Assembly (NCBI GenBank): GCA_020637555.1
Contig: JACKKF010000005.1
Span: 325,626 to 389,625, forward strand
Reading direction: 5' to 3'
Length of the DNA: 64,000 nucleotides
Origin: Rhodobacter sp.
GTDB taxonomy: Bacteria > Pseudomonadota > Alphaproteobacteria > Rhodobacterales > Rhodobacteraceae
Below are positions 7,645 through 17,061 of the stretch, one piece after another; the first letter of the stretch is position 1; the number at the start of each line of letters is the position of its first letter. The position numbers were made by a program, and so were the translations under genes. Below the pieces are notes generated by a model, which did no database searches, was not told the origin of the DNA, and saw only the letters and a list, made by a program, of their open reading frames with translations.

Positions 7645-9042
7645 ATGATTGCGCTCGACGGGTATCGCGGCCTCAGGGTCGGTGTTCTGGGGTTGGGCCG
7701 TTCGGGCCTGGCGACCTGCGCGGCGCTGGGTGCGGGCGGGGCCGAGGTCTGCGCCTGGGACGACAGCCCCGAGGGACGCGCCAAGGCCGAAGCGGCGGGT
7801 TTTTCCGCCGTGGATCTGACCCGGCAAGGCGCGGTCGAGGGGCTTGACGCGCTCATCACCTCGCCCGGGATCCCGCATCTCTATCCGGCCCCGCACCCGG
7901 TCATCGCCGCCGCGACGGCGGCGGCTGTGCCGGTGGACAATGACATCGGGCTGTTCTTTCAGGCCCTGTCCGGGCTCGAGGATGCGCCGAAGGTCGTCTG
8001 CGTCACGGGATCGAACGGCAAGTCGACGACCACCGCGCTCATCACCCACCTGCTGACCCAGGCCGGCCGCCCGGCGGTCATGGCGGGCAATATCGGCACC
8101 GGCGTCCTGTCCGTGGACCTGCCCGGCGAGGACGGGGTCGTCGTGCTGGAACTCAGCAGCTATCAGACCGACCTGGCGCGCCGCCTGGCGCCCGATGTCG
8201 CGGTCTTTACCAATCTCAGCCCCGATCATCTGGATCGGCACGGCGGCATGGGCGGCTATTTCGCAGCCAAGCGGCGGCTTTTCACCGAGGGCGCCCCCGC
8301 GCGCGCCGTGATTGGCGTGGACGAGGCCGAGGGGCGGTATCTGGCGATGCAACTGGGCGAGCGGGCGGATGACTTGCGGGTGATCCGCGTGTCCTCGGGG
8401 CAGAAATTGCAGGCGCAGGGCTGGTCGGTGTTCGCGCGCAAGGGATTCCTGTCGGAATGGCGCGGCGGGCGTCAGGTGGCGTCGATCGACCTGCGGCCGA
8501 TGGCGGGGCTGCCGGGCGCGCACAACCATCAGAACGCCTGCGCCGCCTATGCCACGGTGCGCGCACTGGGCCTGGCACCGCGTCAGATCGAGGCCGGGCT
8601 TGCCAGCTTCACGGGCCTGCCCCATCGCAGCCAGTTGATCGGCGAACGGGATGGGGTGCGGTTCGTCAACGATTCCAAGGCGACGAATGTCGATTCGGCG
8701 GCCAAGGCGTTGCAAGCGTTCCCGAAATTGCGCTGGATCGCCGGCGGGCTCGGCAAGGAGGGCGGCATTTCGGCGCTGACCCCCTTCCTGGGCGCGGTCA
8801 GCAAGGCCTATCTGATCGGCCATTCGGCGCGGGACTTCGCGTTGCAACTGGGGCAGACGCCCTATGAGATCTGCGAAACGATGGATCACGCGGTCGCCCG
8901 CGCCGCCCAGGAGGCCCAGCCCGGCGAGGTGGTGCTGCTCGCGCCGGCGGCGGCTTCGTTCGATCAGTATCCCAACTTTGAAAAACGGGGCGACCATTTC
9001 GCCGCGCTGGTGCGCGACCTGATCGGTGACAGTGCCGTTTGA
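7645..9042 (+). CDS. murD: UDP-N-acetylmuramoyl-L-alanine-D-glutamate ligase
   Basis: Adds D-glutamate to UDP-MurNAc-L-Ala in the cytoplasmic stage of peptidoglycan synthesis. The 465-residue protein has the N-terminal Rossmann-like domain (GVLGLGRSGLATC), the Mur ligase ATP loop (VTGSNGKSTTTALI, near residue 120), and the central ELSSYQTD and NLSPDHLDRHG motifs. The C-terminal part carries NDSKATN. It opens the wall and division cluster but is not preceded by mraY, murE or murF as in the standard cluster. An EamA permease follows before ftsW. Confidence 0.96.
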   Translation: MIALDGYRGLRVGVLGLGRSGLATCAALGAGGAEVCAWDDSPEGRAKAEAAGFSAVDLTRQGAVEGLDALITSPGIPHLYPAPHPVIAAATAAAVPVDNDIGLFFQALSGLEDAPKVVCVTGSNGKSTTTALITHLLTQAGRPAVMAGNIGTGVLSVDLPGEDGVVVLELSSYQTDLARRLAPDVAVFTNLSPDHLDRHGGMGGYFAAKRRLFTEGAPARAVIGVDEAEGRYLAMQLGERADDLRVIRVSSGQKLQAQGWSVFARKGFLSEWRGGRQVASIDLRPMAGLPGAHNHQNACAAYATVRALGLAPRQIEAGLASFTGLPHRSQLIGERDGVRFVNDSKATNVDSAAKALQAFPKLRWIAGGLGKEGGISALTPFLGAVSKAYLIGHSARDFALQLGQTPYEICETMDHAVARAAQEAQPGEVVLLAPAAASFDQYPNFEKRGDHFAALVRDLIGDSAV

Positions 9043-9150
9043 GGGCGCCCGGCGACGGATTGACGATACGGGGTGACACGGCAGGTCCTGCACTTGTGCA
9101 AGACCTTGCGAGCGGGTAAGCGGGGCCGTCATCACAAGGGAGGGGCGGTC

Positions 9151-10056
9151 ATGGCACGCGACGCCGAAAGCGCACGGGCGCAAGACGGTGACAGCCGCAC
9201 CGGGTTTCTGCTGGCGCTGGCGGCCTATCTGATCTGGGGCGCGCTGCCCCTGTATCTGCATCTGCTGAACGGCGTGCCCCTGCTGGAGGTTCTGGCGCAC
9301 CGGGTGTTCTGGTCCGTGCCGGTCGCACTGCTGGTTCTGGTCGCGCTGGGGCGCACGCAGGATCTGCGCCGGGCGATCACCTCGCCGCGGATGCTGGCGA
9401 TGGCGGGGCTGACGGCGTCGCTGGTGTCGGTCAACTGGGGCATCTATCTGTATGCGATCCAGTCGAACCGGGTCATCGACGCTGCGCTGGGCTATTACGT
9501 CAATCCGCTGTTTTCGGTCTTTCTGGGGGCTCTGTTCCTGCGCGAACGGTTGACCGCGCCGCAATGGGCCTCGGTCGCGCTGGCGGCGGTCGCGGTCGCG
9601 ATCCTGACATGGGAGGCCGGATCGCTACCGTTGCTGTCCCTGGGGCTGACGGTGACCTGGGGCTTCTACGCCTTGTTCAAGCGCGCCCTGCCGATCGGTC
9701 CGAACCAGGGCTTCACGCTGGAGGTGCTGCTGCTCCTGCCCCTGGCGACGGGCTATCTGGGATGGCTCTGGTCGCAGGGGCGGCTGGCGTTCGGGCATAC
9801 CGGGGCCGGCGACGCGGTGCTGATGATCGGGGCGGGCGTGATCACGGCGGTGCCCCTGATGCTCTATGCGAACGGGGCCAAACGGCTGCGCCTGACGACC
9901 ATTGCGCTGATGCAATACATCGCGCCGACCTTTGTGTTCCTGTGCGCGGTTCTGGCCTTTGACGAGCCGTTCGAGGGCGCCAAGCGGATCGCGTTTCCGC
10001 TGATCTGGGCTGCATTGGCCCTGTATTCCGCCGATCTGATGCGCCGCCGGCGCTGA
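9151..10056 (+). CDS. EamA/RarD family permease
   Basis: A 301-residue membrane protein with about ten helices and the two-fold repeated EamA fold. It matches the RarD subgroup: AAYLIWGALPLYLHLL at the start, ALGYYVNPLFSV in the middle and LMQYIAPTFVF near the end. ATG 9151 is chosen because AGGGAGGGG precedes it. An earlier start at 9073 would add 26 residues unlike the family. RarD was named from chloramphenicol sensitivity, but the transported substrate is generally unknown. Its placement between murD and ftsW is unusual and may be incidental. Confidence 0.88.
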   Translation: MARDAESARAQDGDSRTGFLLALAAYLIWGALPLYLHLLNGVPLLEVLAHRVFWSVPVALLVLVALGRTQDLRRAITSPRMLAMAGLTASLVSVNWGIYLYAIQSNRVIDAALGYYVNPLFSVFLGALFLRERLTAPQWASVALAAVAVAILTWEAGSLPLLSLGLTVTWGFYALFKRALPIGPNQGFTLEVLLLLPLATGYLGWLWSQGRLAFGHTGAGDAVLMIGAGVITAVPLMLYANGAKRLRLTTIALMQYIAPTFVFLCAVLAFDEPFEGAKRIAFPLIWAALALYSADLMRRRR

Positions 10057-10154
10057 GCGGCGCGCAAACTTCTGGCCTTGCGGGCGCATTCCCGCTATCT
10101 TGGGGGCGAGACCCGGAAAACGGGCCATGTCGAGGCAGAACGAGCACAATACCC

Positions 10155-11321
10155 ATGACGGAAATGGTTCATGGCACCATCCCCGCGCAACGCGGGGAGC
10201 CGGTGTTGTCGCGATGGTGGCGGACGGTTGATCGCTGGACGATCTCCTCGGTTCTGCTGCTGGTCGGTGTCGGGCTTCTGCTGGCGCTGGCGTCCTCGCC
10301 GCCCCTGGCGTCGCGCAATCACATGCCGGCGTTCTACTATTTCGAACGCCACACCGCCTATGCGATGCTGTCGGTCACGGTCATGCTGTTCGTGTCGATG
10401 CGGTCGCCCGAGACGATCCGGCGCTGGGCCGTGCTGGGGTTCGGCGTGGGTTTCCTGACGTTGCTGGCCCTGCCGGTGATCGGCACCGATTTCGGCAAGG
10501 GCGCAACGCGTTGGCTGAGCCTGGGGTTCACCAGCATCCAGCCGTCCGAGTTCGTCAAACCCTGCCTGGCGGTGACGGCGGGCTGGCTGATGGCGGCGGG
10601 GCAGGATCTGAACGGGCCGCCCGGAAAGCTGCTGTCGCTGGGCGTGACGCTGGCAACGGTGGCCCTGCTGGTGATCCAGCCCGATTTCGGCCAGTCGGTT
10701 CTGGTGCTGTTCGGCTGGGGGGCAATGTATTTCGTCGCCGGGGCGCCGGTCCTTCTGATCATCGGGCTGGCGGGCACGGCGGTGGCCGGCGGTTTCGTGG
10801 CCTATGGCGCCTCGGAGCATTTCGCCCGGCGGATCGATGCCTTCCTGTCGCCCGAACTCGATGCGCGCTCGCAGCTGGGCTATGCGACCTCGGCCATCCA
10901 GGAGGGCGGGCTGTTCGGGCTGGGCGTGGGCGAGGGGCAGGTGAAATGGCAGTTGCCCGATGCACACACCGATTTCGTGATTGCCGTCGCGGCCGAGGAA
11001 TACGGCTTTATCCTCGTGGCCTTCATCCTGATGCTCTATGCGGTCATCTGCCTGCGGGCGCTGTCGCGCCTGTCGCGCGAACGCGATCCCTTCATCCGGC
11101 TGGCGGGAACCGGGCTGGTCGCGATGGTCTCGGCGCAGGCGATGATCAACATCGGCGTGGCGGCGCGGTTGCTGCCGGCCAAGGGGATGACGCTGCCCTT
11201 CATCAGCCAGGGCGGGTCCTCGCTGCTGGCAATGGGCCTGATGGTCGGTATGCTGCTGGCCTTGACGCGCTCGCGTCCGCAGGGTGAAATCGGCGAACTC
11301 TTGCACTCACGGGGGCGGTAA
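10155..11321 (+). CDS. ftsW: Peptidoglycan glycosyltransferase FtsW
   Basis: A SEDS-family lipid II polymerase working with FtsI at the division septum. It has 388 residues and about ten membrane helices. Family features visible are GTDFGKGATRWLSLGFTSIQPSEF near residue 115, a long periplasmic loop with the SQLGYATSAIQEGGLFGLGVGEG block, and C-terminal GMTLPFISQGGSS. The last codon overlaps the murG start by one base (TAATG). The order ftsW-murG-murC supports FtsW rather than RodA. Confidence 0.96.
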   Translation: MTEMVHGTIPAQRGEPVLSRWWRTVDRWTISSVLLLVGVGLLLALASSPPLASRNHMPAFYYFERHTAYAMLSVTVMLFVSMRSPETIRRWAVLGFGVGFLTLLALPVIGTDFGKGATRWLSLGFTSIQPSEFVKPCLAVTAGWLMAAGQDLNGPPGKLLSLGVTLATVALLVIQPDFGQSVLVLFGWGAMYFVAGAPVLLIIGLAGTAVAGGFVAYGASEHFARRIDAFLSPELDARSQLGYATSAIQEGGLFGLGVGEGQVKWQLPDAHTDFVIAVAAEEYGFILVAFILMLYAVICLRALSRLSRERDPFIRLAGTGLVAMVSAQAMINIGVAARLLPAKGMTLPFISQGGSSLLAMGLMVGMLLALTRSRPQGEIGELLHSRGR

Positions 11322-12433
11322 TGGCTTCGAACGCACGCAAACCTCCGCTGGCGGTGATCGCCGCCGGGGGGACGGGCGGGCACATGTTCCCGGCGCAGGC
11401 GCTGGCCGAGGACATGCTGGCACGCGGCTGGCGGGTGGTGTTGTCCACGGACGCCCGCGGCGCGCGCTATGCCGGCGGGTTCCCCCAGGCCGTCACGCGC
11501 CGCGTCGTCGGGTCGGCCACCTTTGCGCGCGGCGGTGCGCTGGCGAAACTGGCGGTGCCGTTCCGCATCCTGGGCGGCACGGTCAAGGCGGTTGTCCAGA
11601 TGGCGATGGACCGCCCGGCGGTGGTGGCGGGGTTCGGCGGCTACCCGTCGATCCCGGCGCTCGGTGCGGCCTGGGTGCTGCGCATTCCGCGGCTGATCCA
11701 TGAACAGAACGGTGTGCTCGGTCGCGTGAACGAAGTGTTCGCGCGGCGCGTCTCGGCCGTGGCCTGCGGCACCTGGCCGACCGCGTTGCCCGCGGGCGTG
11801 GACGGGGTGCATATCGGCAATCCGGTGCGCGCGGCGGTGCGCGAACGCGCGGCGTCGCCCTATATCGCGCCGGGCGACTACCCGATGAGCGTGGTCATCA
11901 TCGGCGGATCGCAGGGCGCGCGCGTGTTGTCCGAGGTGGTGCCGGCGGCGCTGGCCGCGCTGCCGGACGGGGTGCGCCAGCACCTGCGCGTCGCCCAGCA
12001 GGCCCGCCCCGAGGATCTGGAGCGCGTCATTGCAACCTATGAGGCGGCAGGCATACCGGCCGAGGTCGCGCCCTTCTTTGACGACATTCCGCGCCGCTTT
12101 TCCGAGGCCCAGCTGGTGATCGCGCGGGCCGGGGCCTCGACCGTGGCGGATCTGACGGTGATCGGCCGCCCCGCGATCCTGGTGCCCTATGCGGCGGCGC
12201 TGCGAGACGAGCAGACCGCGAACGCGCGCGGCCTGGTCGAGGCCGAGGCGGCCGTGCTGATCCCCGAGCGCGCGTTCACCCCCGAGGCGCTGGCGGAAAC
12301 GGTCGGCGCGATCCTGACGAACCCCGAAGCCGCGACCCGCATGGCCCTGGCCGCGACCGGGCTGGGCATTCCCGATGCCGCCGCACGGCTGGCCGACCTG
12401 GCCGAACGTCTGGCGGGACCTCCGACACACTGA
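11321..12433 (+). CDS. murG: UDP-N-acetylglucosamine transferase MurG
   Basis: Transfers GlcNAc to lipid I, giving lipid II, at the inner face of the membrane. The 370-residue GT28 protein starts with IAAGGTGGHMFPAQALAE, the acceptor-side glycine loop. It continues with FGGYPSIPA, IHEQNGVLGRVNE and, in the donor domain, IIGGSQGAR and RAGASTVADL. It is translationally coupled to ftsW and followed by murC after seven bases. Confidence 0.97.
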   Translation: MASNARKPPLAVIAAGGTGGHMFPAQALAEDMLARGWRVVLSTDARGARYAGGFPQAVTRRVVGSATFARGGALAKLAVPFRILGGTVKAVVQMAMDRPAVVAGFGGYPSIPALGAAWVLRIPRLIHEQNGVLGRVNEVFARRVSAVACGTWPTALPAGVDGVHIGNPVRAAVRERAASPYIAPGDYPMSVVIIGGSQGARVLSEVVPAALAALPDGVRQHLRVAQQARPEDLERVIATYEAAGIPAEVAPFFDDIPRRFSEAQLVIARAGASTVADLTVIGRPAILVPYAAALRDEQTANARGLVEAEAAVLIPERAFTPEALAETVGAILTNPEAATRMALAATGLGIPDAAARLADLAERLAGPPTH

Positions 12434-12440
12434 GACATCC

Positions 12441-13844
12441 ATGACGCGCACGCTGCTTCCCCCGGGCCTGGGCCCGATCCATTTCATCGGCATCGGCGGA
12501 ATCGGCATGTCCGGCATCGCGGAAATGCTGCTGGACGCGGGGTTCACGGTTCAGGGCTCGGATGCCAGGGGGTCGGCGATCACCGAGCGGCTGGCCGGGC
12601 TGGGCGCCACCGTTCATGTGGGCCATGCCGCGGGCCATGTCACGGGCGCGGCGGTGGTCGTCGCCTCGACGGCGATCAAGGCCGCGAACCCCGAAATGGC
12701 CGAGGCCCGGCGCCTGGGCCTGCCGGTGGTGCGCCGGGTCGAGATGCTGGCGGAACTGATGCGTCTGCGCCGCACGGTCTCGATCGCGGGAACGCATGGC
12801 AAGACCACGACGACAACGCTGATGGCCGCGATGCTGGAAGCCGGCGGCTTTGACCCGGGGGTGGTGAACGGCGGCATCATCCATGCCTATGGATCGAATG
12901 CCAAGGCCGGCGCGGGCGACTGGATGGTGGTCGAGGCCGACGAAAGCGACGGTTCGTTCAACCTGATGCCCACCCATATCGCTGTGGTCACCAACATCGA
13001 CCCTGAACATATGGACCATTGGGGCAGTTTCGACGCCCTCAGGGACGGGTTCCGGCGCTTTGTCCAGGGCGTGCCGTTTTACGGGCTGGTGGTTCTGTGC
13101 ACCGATCACCCCGAAGTCGCCGCACTGGCAGGGCAGGTGCACGACCGCCCCGTGGTGACCTTTGGCTTTGCCGAGGGGGCAAATATCCGGGCCGAAGGTC
13201 TGACGTATGAAAACGGCAAGGCTTGCTTCGATATTTCGGTGAACTGGCGTGGGAAATGTCGAAAAATTGACAGTCTGACGCTTCCCATGCCGGGCGAGCA
13301 CAATGTCTCGAACGCGCTGTCGGCGGTCGCCGTGGGGGTGCATCTGGGCATGACCGATGACCGGATCCGGGCCGCGCTGGCCGGGTTTCAGGGGGTCGGG
13401 CGCCGCTTTACCCGCGTTGGCACGGTGAACGGCGTCACCATCATCGACGATTACGGCCACCACCCGGTCGAGATCGCCGCGGTCATCAAGGCCGCGCGGC
13501 AGGCGCTGGGCGGGCAGGGGCGGGTGATTGCCGTGCATCAACCGCACCGCTACACGCGCCTGGCTTCGTTGTTCGATCAGTTCGCGACCTGTTTCCAGGG
13601 CGCCGACGTGGTGGCCATCGCCGAGGTCTATGCGGCGGGCGAGGACCCGATTGCGGGGATCGACCGCGATCATCTGGTCGCGGCGATCACGGCGGCCGGG
13701 CACCCCTCGGCCCATGCGCTGACACGCGAAGAGGACCTGGCGGCCCTGGTGCGGGCCGAGGCAAGGGCGGGTGACATGGTGGTTTGCCTGGGGGCGGGGA
13801 CGATCTCGGCCTGGGCGCAGGGATTGCCGGCGCGATTGGGGTGA
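12441..13844 (+). CDS. murC: UDP-N-acetylmuramate-L-alanine ligase
   Basis: Adds the first amino acid of the stem peptide. The 467-residue product begins MTRTLLPPGLGPIHFIGIGG. The open frame continues upstream into murG, but ATG 12441 gives the normal MurC N-terminus. Visible motifs are GIGGIGMSGIAE for UDP binding, the ATP loop AGTHGKTTTTTLMA near residue 117, VEADESDGSF, and DDYGHHPVEI with HQPHRYTR in the C-terminal domain. A hairpin unit separates it from murB. Confidence 0.97.
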   Translation: MTRTLLPPGLGPIHFIGIGGIGMSGIAEMLLDAGFTVQGSDARGSAITERLAGLGATVHVGHAAGHVTGAAVVVASTAIKAANPEMAEARRLGLPVVRRVEMLAELMRLRRTVSIAGTHGKTTTTTLMAAMLEAGGFDPGVVNGGIIHAYGSNAKAGAGDWMVVEADESDGSFNLMPTHIAVVTNIDPEHMDHWGSFDALRDGFRRFVQGVPFYGLVVLCTDHPEVAALAGQVHDRPVVTFGFAEGANIRAEGLTYENGKACFDISVNWRGKCRKIDSLTLPMPGEHNVSNALSAVAVGVHLGMTDDRIRAALAGFQGVGRRFTRVGTVNGVTIIDDYGHHPVEIAAVIKAARQALGGQGRVIAVHQPHRYTRLASLFDQFATCFQGADVVAIAEVYAAGEDPIAGIDRDHLVAAITAAGHPSAHALTREEDLAALVRAEARAGDMVVCLGAGTISAWAQGLPARLG

Positions 13845-13851
13845 GGGAGCG

Positions 13852-13938
13852 GCGGGGGCTGCCGCCCCCGCACCCCCGCTTCAAGGGGTCCACGGACCCC
13901 TTGAAAATCCCCGTGCGTATTGGGGACAAGATGAAAGG
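13852..13938 (+). repeat. Dispersed hairpin-plus-tail unit, copy 3, inside the murC-murB spacer
   Basis: Two perfect hairpins follow the murC stop: 13852-13871 (8-bp arms, loop TGCC) and 13880-13905 (11-bp arms TTCAAGGGGTC/GACCCCTTGAA). A tail then runs AATCCCCGTGCGTATT and ends GACAAGATGAAAG. The same two-hairpin layout and nearly identical tail recur on the opposite strand at 51673-51760. Here it lies in a gene run presumed to be cotranscribed, so it may attenuate or stabilise the mRNA rather than end it. Confidence 0.8.
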
Positions 13939-13944
13939 GCCGGG

Positions 13945-14883
13945 ATGGCGCGGGTTGAGGACATCGTGGTGCGCGGCACGCTGACGGCGGATCGGCCGCT
14001 GGACGGGTTGACCTGGTTGCGTGTGGGCGGGCCGGCGGACTGGTTGTTCCAGCCGGCGGACGAGGCCGACCTGGCGGCATTCCTGGCCGCGCTGGATCCG
14101 GATGTCGCGGTGTTCCCCATGGGGGTGGGGTCCAATCTGATCGTGCGCGACGGCGGGATACGGGCGGTCGTGATCCGGCTGGGACGGGGGTTCAACGGGA
14201 TCGCGATTGACGGCGCGTGCGTCACCGCAGGCGCCGCGGCGCTGGACGCGCATGTCGCGCGCAAGGCGGCCGAGGCCGGGCGCGATCTGACCTTTCTGCG
14301 CACCATTCCCGGCAGTATCGGCGGCGCGGTCCGGATGAATGCCGGCTGTTATGGCCAGTATGTCGCTGACCGGTTGCGGTCGGTGCGGGTGGTGACCCGC
14401 AGCGGTGACGTGCGCGTGCTGTCCGCCGCCGATCTGGCCCTGCGGTATCGGCAATCCGATCTGCCCGATGGCTGGGTGATCACCGGGGCCACCTTTGACG
14501 CGCCCGCGGGTGACCCGGCCGAACTGACCGCACGCATGGACGAGCAGCTGGCCAAGCGCGATGCGACCCAGCCGACCAGGGACCGCACCGCCGGCTCGAC
14601 CTTTCGCAACCCGGCCGGGTTTTCCAGCACCGGGCGCGCCGACGACACGCATGAGATGAAAGCCTGGGCGTTGATCGATGCGGCCGGAATGCGCGGTGCG
14701 CGTGTGGGTGGCGCGCAGATGTCGCCCATGCACGCGAATTTCATGGTCAACACCGGTGGCGCGACCGCGGCGGATCTCGAGTCCCTGGGCGAAGAGGTGC
14801 GAAAAAGGGTGTTCCAAAACAGCGGGATTTCGCTAGAATGGGAGATCATGCGCGTCGGTGACTCGACCGCGGCGCAGGACTGA
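13945..14883 (+). CDS. murB: UDP-N-acetylenolpyruvoylglucosamine reductase
   Basis: An FAD enzyme that completes UDP-MurNAc by NADPH-dependent reduction. From ATG 13945 (MARVEDIVV) it has 312 residues. Earlier in-frame starts would translate the repeat unit and are unlikely. The FAD-binding motif GVGSNLIVRDGG lies near residue 63 and GGAVRMNAGCYGQY follows. The proton-donor serine is in AGSTFRNP, and the C-terminal glutamate is in the SGISLEWEI stretch. The conserved PMHANFMVN block is intact. Confidence 0.96.
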   Translation: MARVEDIVVRGTLTADRPLDGLTWLRVGGPADWLFQPADEADLAAFLAALDPDVAVFPMGVGSNLIVRDGGIRAVVIRLGRGFNGIAIDGACVTAGAAALDAHVARKAAEAGRDLTFLRTIPGSIGGAVRMNAGCYGQYVADRLRSVRVVTRSGDVRVLSAADLALRYRQSDLPDGWVITGATFDAPAGDPAELTARMDEQLAKRDATQPTRDRTAGSTFRNPAGFSSTGRADDTHEMKAWALIDAAGMRGARVGGAQMSPMHANFMVNTGGATAADLESLGEEVRKRVFQNSGISLEWEIMRVGDSTAAQD

Positions 14884-14965
14884 GCGGGGCAAACCCGCCC
14901 CCCGGGCAAACCGGGATTTTAACAAGACAGGGGCACAAAGCCCCGATGAGGCAGAGTTGGTGGGC

Positions 14966-15880
14966 ATGTCGAGCAGGGCAGCCCCCACAGTGGCGGTTTT
15001 GATGGGTGGCATCTCGGCGGAACGCGAGGTGTCCCTGTCCACCGGGCGCATGTGCGCCGCCGCGCTGCGGGAGGCCGGTTACACGGTGATCGAGGTCGAT
15101 GCCGGCCGCGACCTGGCACAGCGCCTGGCTGCGCTGAAGCCGGATGTCGCCTTCAACGCGCTGCATGGCCGTTGGGGCGAGGATGGCTGCGTTCAGGGTG
15201 TGCTGGAGTGGCTGGGCATTCCCTATACCCATTCGGGCGTCCTGTCCTCGGCTCTGGCCATGGACAAGGAGCGGACCAAGCAGGTCTACCGCGAGGCCGG
15301 GTTGCCGGTCGTGCCCAGCCTTCTGGCGGCCAGGTCCGAGGTGCGCGCGCGGCATGTGATGGCGCCGCCCTATGTGGTGAAGCCCTACAACGAGGGCTCG
15401 TCCGTCGGCGTCTGGCTGGTGCAGGCCGAAAACAACGGCCCGCCCGCCCTGGACGACGCCATGCCCGAAACCGTGATGGTCGAAGCCTATGTGCCGGGAC
15501 GGGAACTGACCGCCAGCGTGCTCGGCGACCGTGCGCTGACGGTGACCGACATCCTGACCGAGGGCTGGTATGACTATGATGCCAAATACAAGGCCGGCGG
15601 TTCGCGCCATGTGATCCCGGCCCAGATCCCCGACACGATCCGCGATGCCTGCCTGGATTACGCCCTCAGGGCGCACAGGGCCCTGGGGTGCCGCGGCCTC
15701 AGCCGCACCGATTTCCGCTGGGACGAGGCGCGGGGTCTGGACGGGTTGGTGCTGCTTGAGACCAACACCCAGCCCGGGATGACGCCGACGTCGCTCAGCC
15801 CCGAACAGGCAGCGCATTGCGGGATCGGCTTTCCCGAGCTGTGCCGCTGGCTGGTGGAGGACGCCTCGTGTCTGCGCTGA
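14966..15880 (+). CDS. ddl: D-alanine-D-alanine ligase
   Basis: Makes the D-Ala-D-Ala end of the stem peptide. ATG 14966 gives 304 residues starting MSSRAAPTVAVLMGGISAE, the usual DdlB size. An earlier frame start overlapping murB adds 36 residues unlike the family. The ATP-grasp fold shows ALHGRWGEDG, VVKPYNEGSSVGVW and the magnesium-binding LLETNTQPGMTPTS. The 3' end overlaps the start of ftsQ by 13 bases. Confidence 0.96.
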   Translation: MSSRAAPTVAVLMGGISAEREVSLSTGRMCAAALREAGYTVIEVDAGRDLAQRLAALKPDVAFNALHGRWGEDGCVQGVLEWLGIPYTHSGVLSSALAMDKERTKQVYREAGLPVVPSLLAARSEVRARHVMAPPYVVKPYNEGSSVGVWLVQAENNGPPALDDAMPETVMVEAYVPGRELTASVLGDRALTVTDILTEGWYDYDAKYKAGGSRHVIPAQIPDTIRDACLDYALRAHRALGCRGLSRTDFRWDEARGLDGLVLLETNTQPGMTPTSLSPEQAAHCGIGFPELCRWLVEDASCLR

Positions 15881-17061
15881 CCCGGGATCCGTCGGCGCGG
15901 CGGGCGCCGGCTGCCCCCGCCCGCACGCGGGGAACCTGGCACTGGCCCGATCCGGTCGAAGGGATGCCGCCCACCGTCAGCGCGGGCACGCCGCCTGAAT
16001 CGGAACTGCCGATCGCCGCGCGCTGGCCGGTCGAGATGCCGGCGCGCGCCTGGCCCCCCATGCCCGAGCCCGAGGTCGCGCGCCGCCCGGCTGCTGCCCA
16101 GCCGCAACCGGAACCGATGCTGCCGCCGGCCGTCGCCTCGGTCGCGGCGATGGACTGGGCGGAAATCCCGGAGCCGCCTGTCACCCCTGCGCGCACGCCG
16201 AACCGCACGCGCGATCCGTCGCCCAGCCGCCTGACCTATCGGCTGAACCGCTTGTGGCTGACACCGACGGTGCGCCATTTCGTGCGGATCGGCCTGCCGA
16301 TGCTGCTGATCGCCGGGTTGGCCGGTGGCTGGCTGGCGCGCGAGGACAACCGCGCCCTTCTGACCGGTCTGGTGACGCAGGCTCAGGACTGGATCAAGCA
16401 ACAGCCGATGTTCCAGGTGACCTCGATCGACGTGCAATCGCGCTCGCCCGAGGTGGCCGAAGGGGTCGCGCGCATTCTCGGCGTGACCTTTCCGGTTTCG
16501 ACCTGGGACCTGGATCTGGGGCGGCTGCGCCAGACCGCCGAGGCGCTGGACGCGGTCGAACGGGCCTGGTTGCAGGTGCGTTCCGGCGGCGTGCTGGAGG
16601 TGCGCATCGAAGAGCGCGTGCCGGTCATGATCTGGCGCAACGGGGTCGGGCTGGACCTGATCGACGCGACCGGCCACCGCGTCGCGCGGCTGGCCACGCG
16701 CGCCGCGCGGGCCGATCTGCCGCTGATCGCGGGCGAGGGTGCGCCCGACGAAATCGCCGAGGCCCGCCTGTTGTGGGCCGCCGCGGGCCCGCTGCACCCC
16801 CGCCTGCGCGGTCTGGTGCGGATCGGACAGCGCCGTTGGGACATGGTGCTGGATCGCGGCCAACGCATTCTCCTGCCTGCCGAGGGCGCGCTGGGTGCGC
16901 TCGAACGGGTCGTCGCGCTGGACAGCGCGCAGCAACTGTTGTCGCGCGATGTCGTGGCCGTGGACATGCGCAATCCGGCGCGCCCGACCCTGCGCCTGAC
17001 CGGGGACGCCATGACCGAGCTGACCCGCAATCGTTCCATGCAAACCGGAGCCGTGAACTGA
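15868..17061 (+). CDS. ftsQ: Cell division protein FtsQ
   Basis: A bitopic divisome protein linking cytoplasmic and periplasmic division proteins. GTG 15868, preceded by GGTGGAGG, gives 397 residues. A proline-rich cytoplasmic region of about 130 residues is followed by one membrane helix (IGLPMLLIAGLAGGWLA). The periplasmic POTRA domain (FQVTSIDVQSRSPEVAEGVA) and the FtsQ/DivIB domain come next. The cytoplasmic tail is longer than in enterobacteria, as is usual in alphaproteobacteria. Its stop codon overlaps the ftsA start by one base. Confidence 0.94.
   Translation: MSALTRDPSARRAPAAPARTRGTWHWPDPVEGMPPTVSAGTPPESELPIAARWPVEMPARAWPPMPEPEVARRPAAAQPQPEPMLPPAVASVAAMDWAEIPEPPVTPARTPNRTRDPSPSRLTYRLNRLWLTPTVRHFVRIGLPMLLIAGLAGGWLAREDNRALLTGLVTQAQDWIKQQPMFQVTSIDVQSRSPEVAEGVARILGVTFPVSTWDLDLGRLRQTAEALDAVERAWLQVRSGGVLEVRIEERVPVMIWRNGVGLDLIDATGHRVARLATRAARADLPLIAGEGAPDEIAEARLLWAAAGPLHPRLRGLVRIGQRRWDMVLDRGQRILLPAEGALGALERVVALDSAQQLLSRDVVAVDMRNPARPTLRLTGDAMTELTRNRSMQTGAVN

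Noticed and set aside
7516..9564. Minus-strand open frame of 682 codons
   Set aside because: Antisense to tRNA-Asp, murD and the EamA permease gene. It runs through a tRNA gene, which rules out a real protein.
16254..17060. Long upstream extension of the ftsA frame
   Set aside because: It reads ftsQ in another phase. FtsQ motifs and the TGATG junction at 17059-17063 fix the ftsA start.
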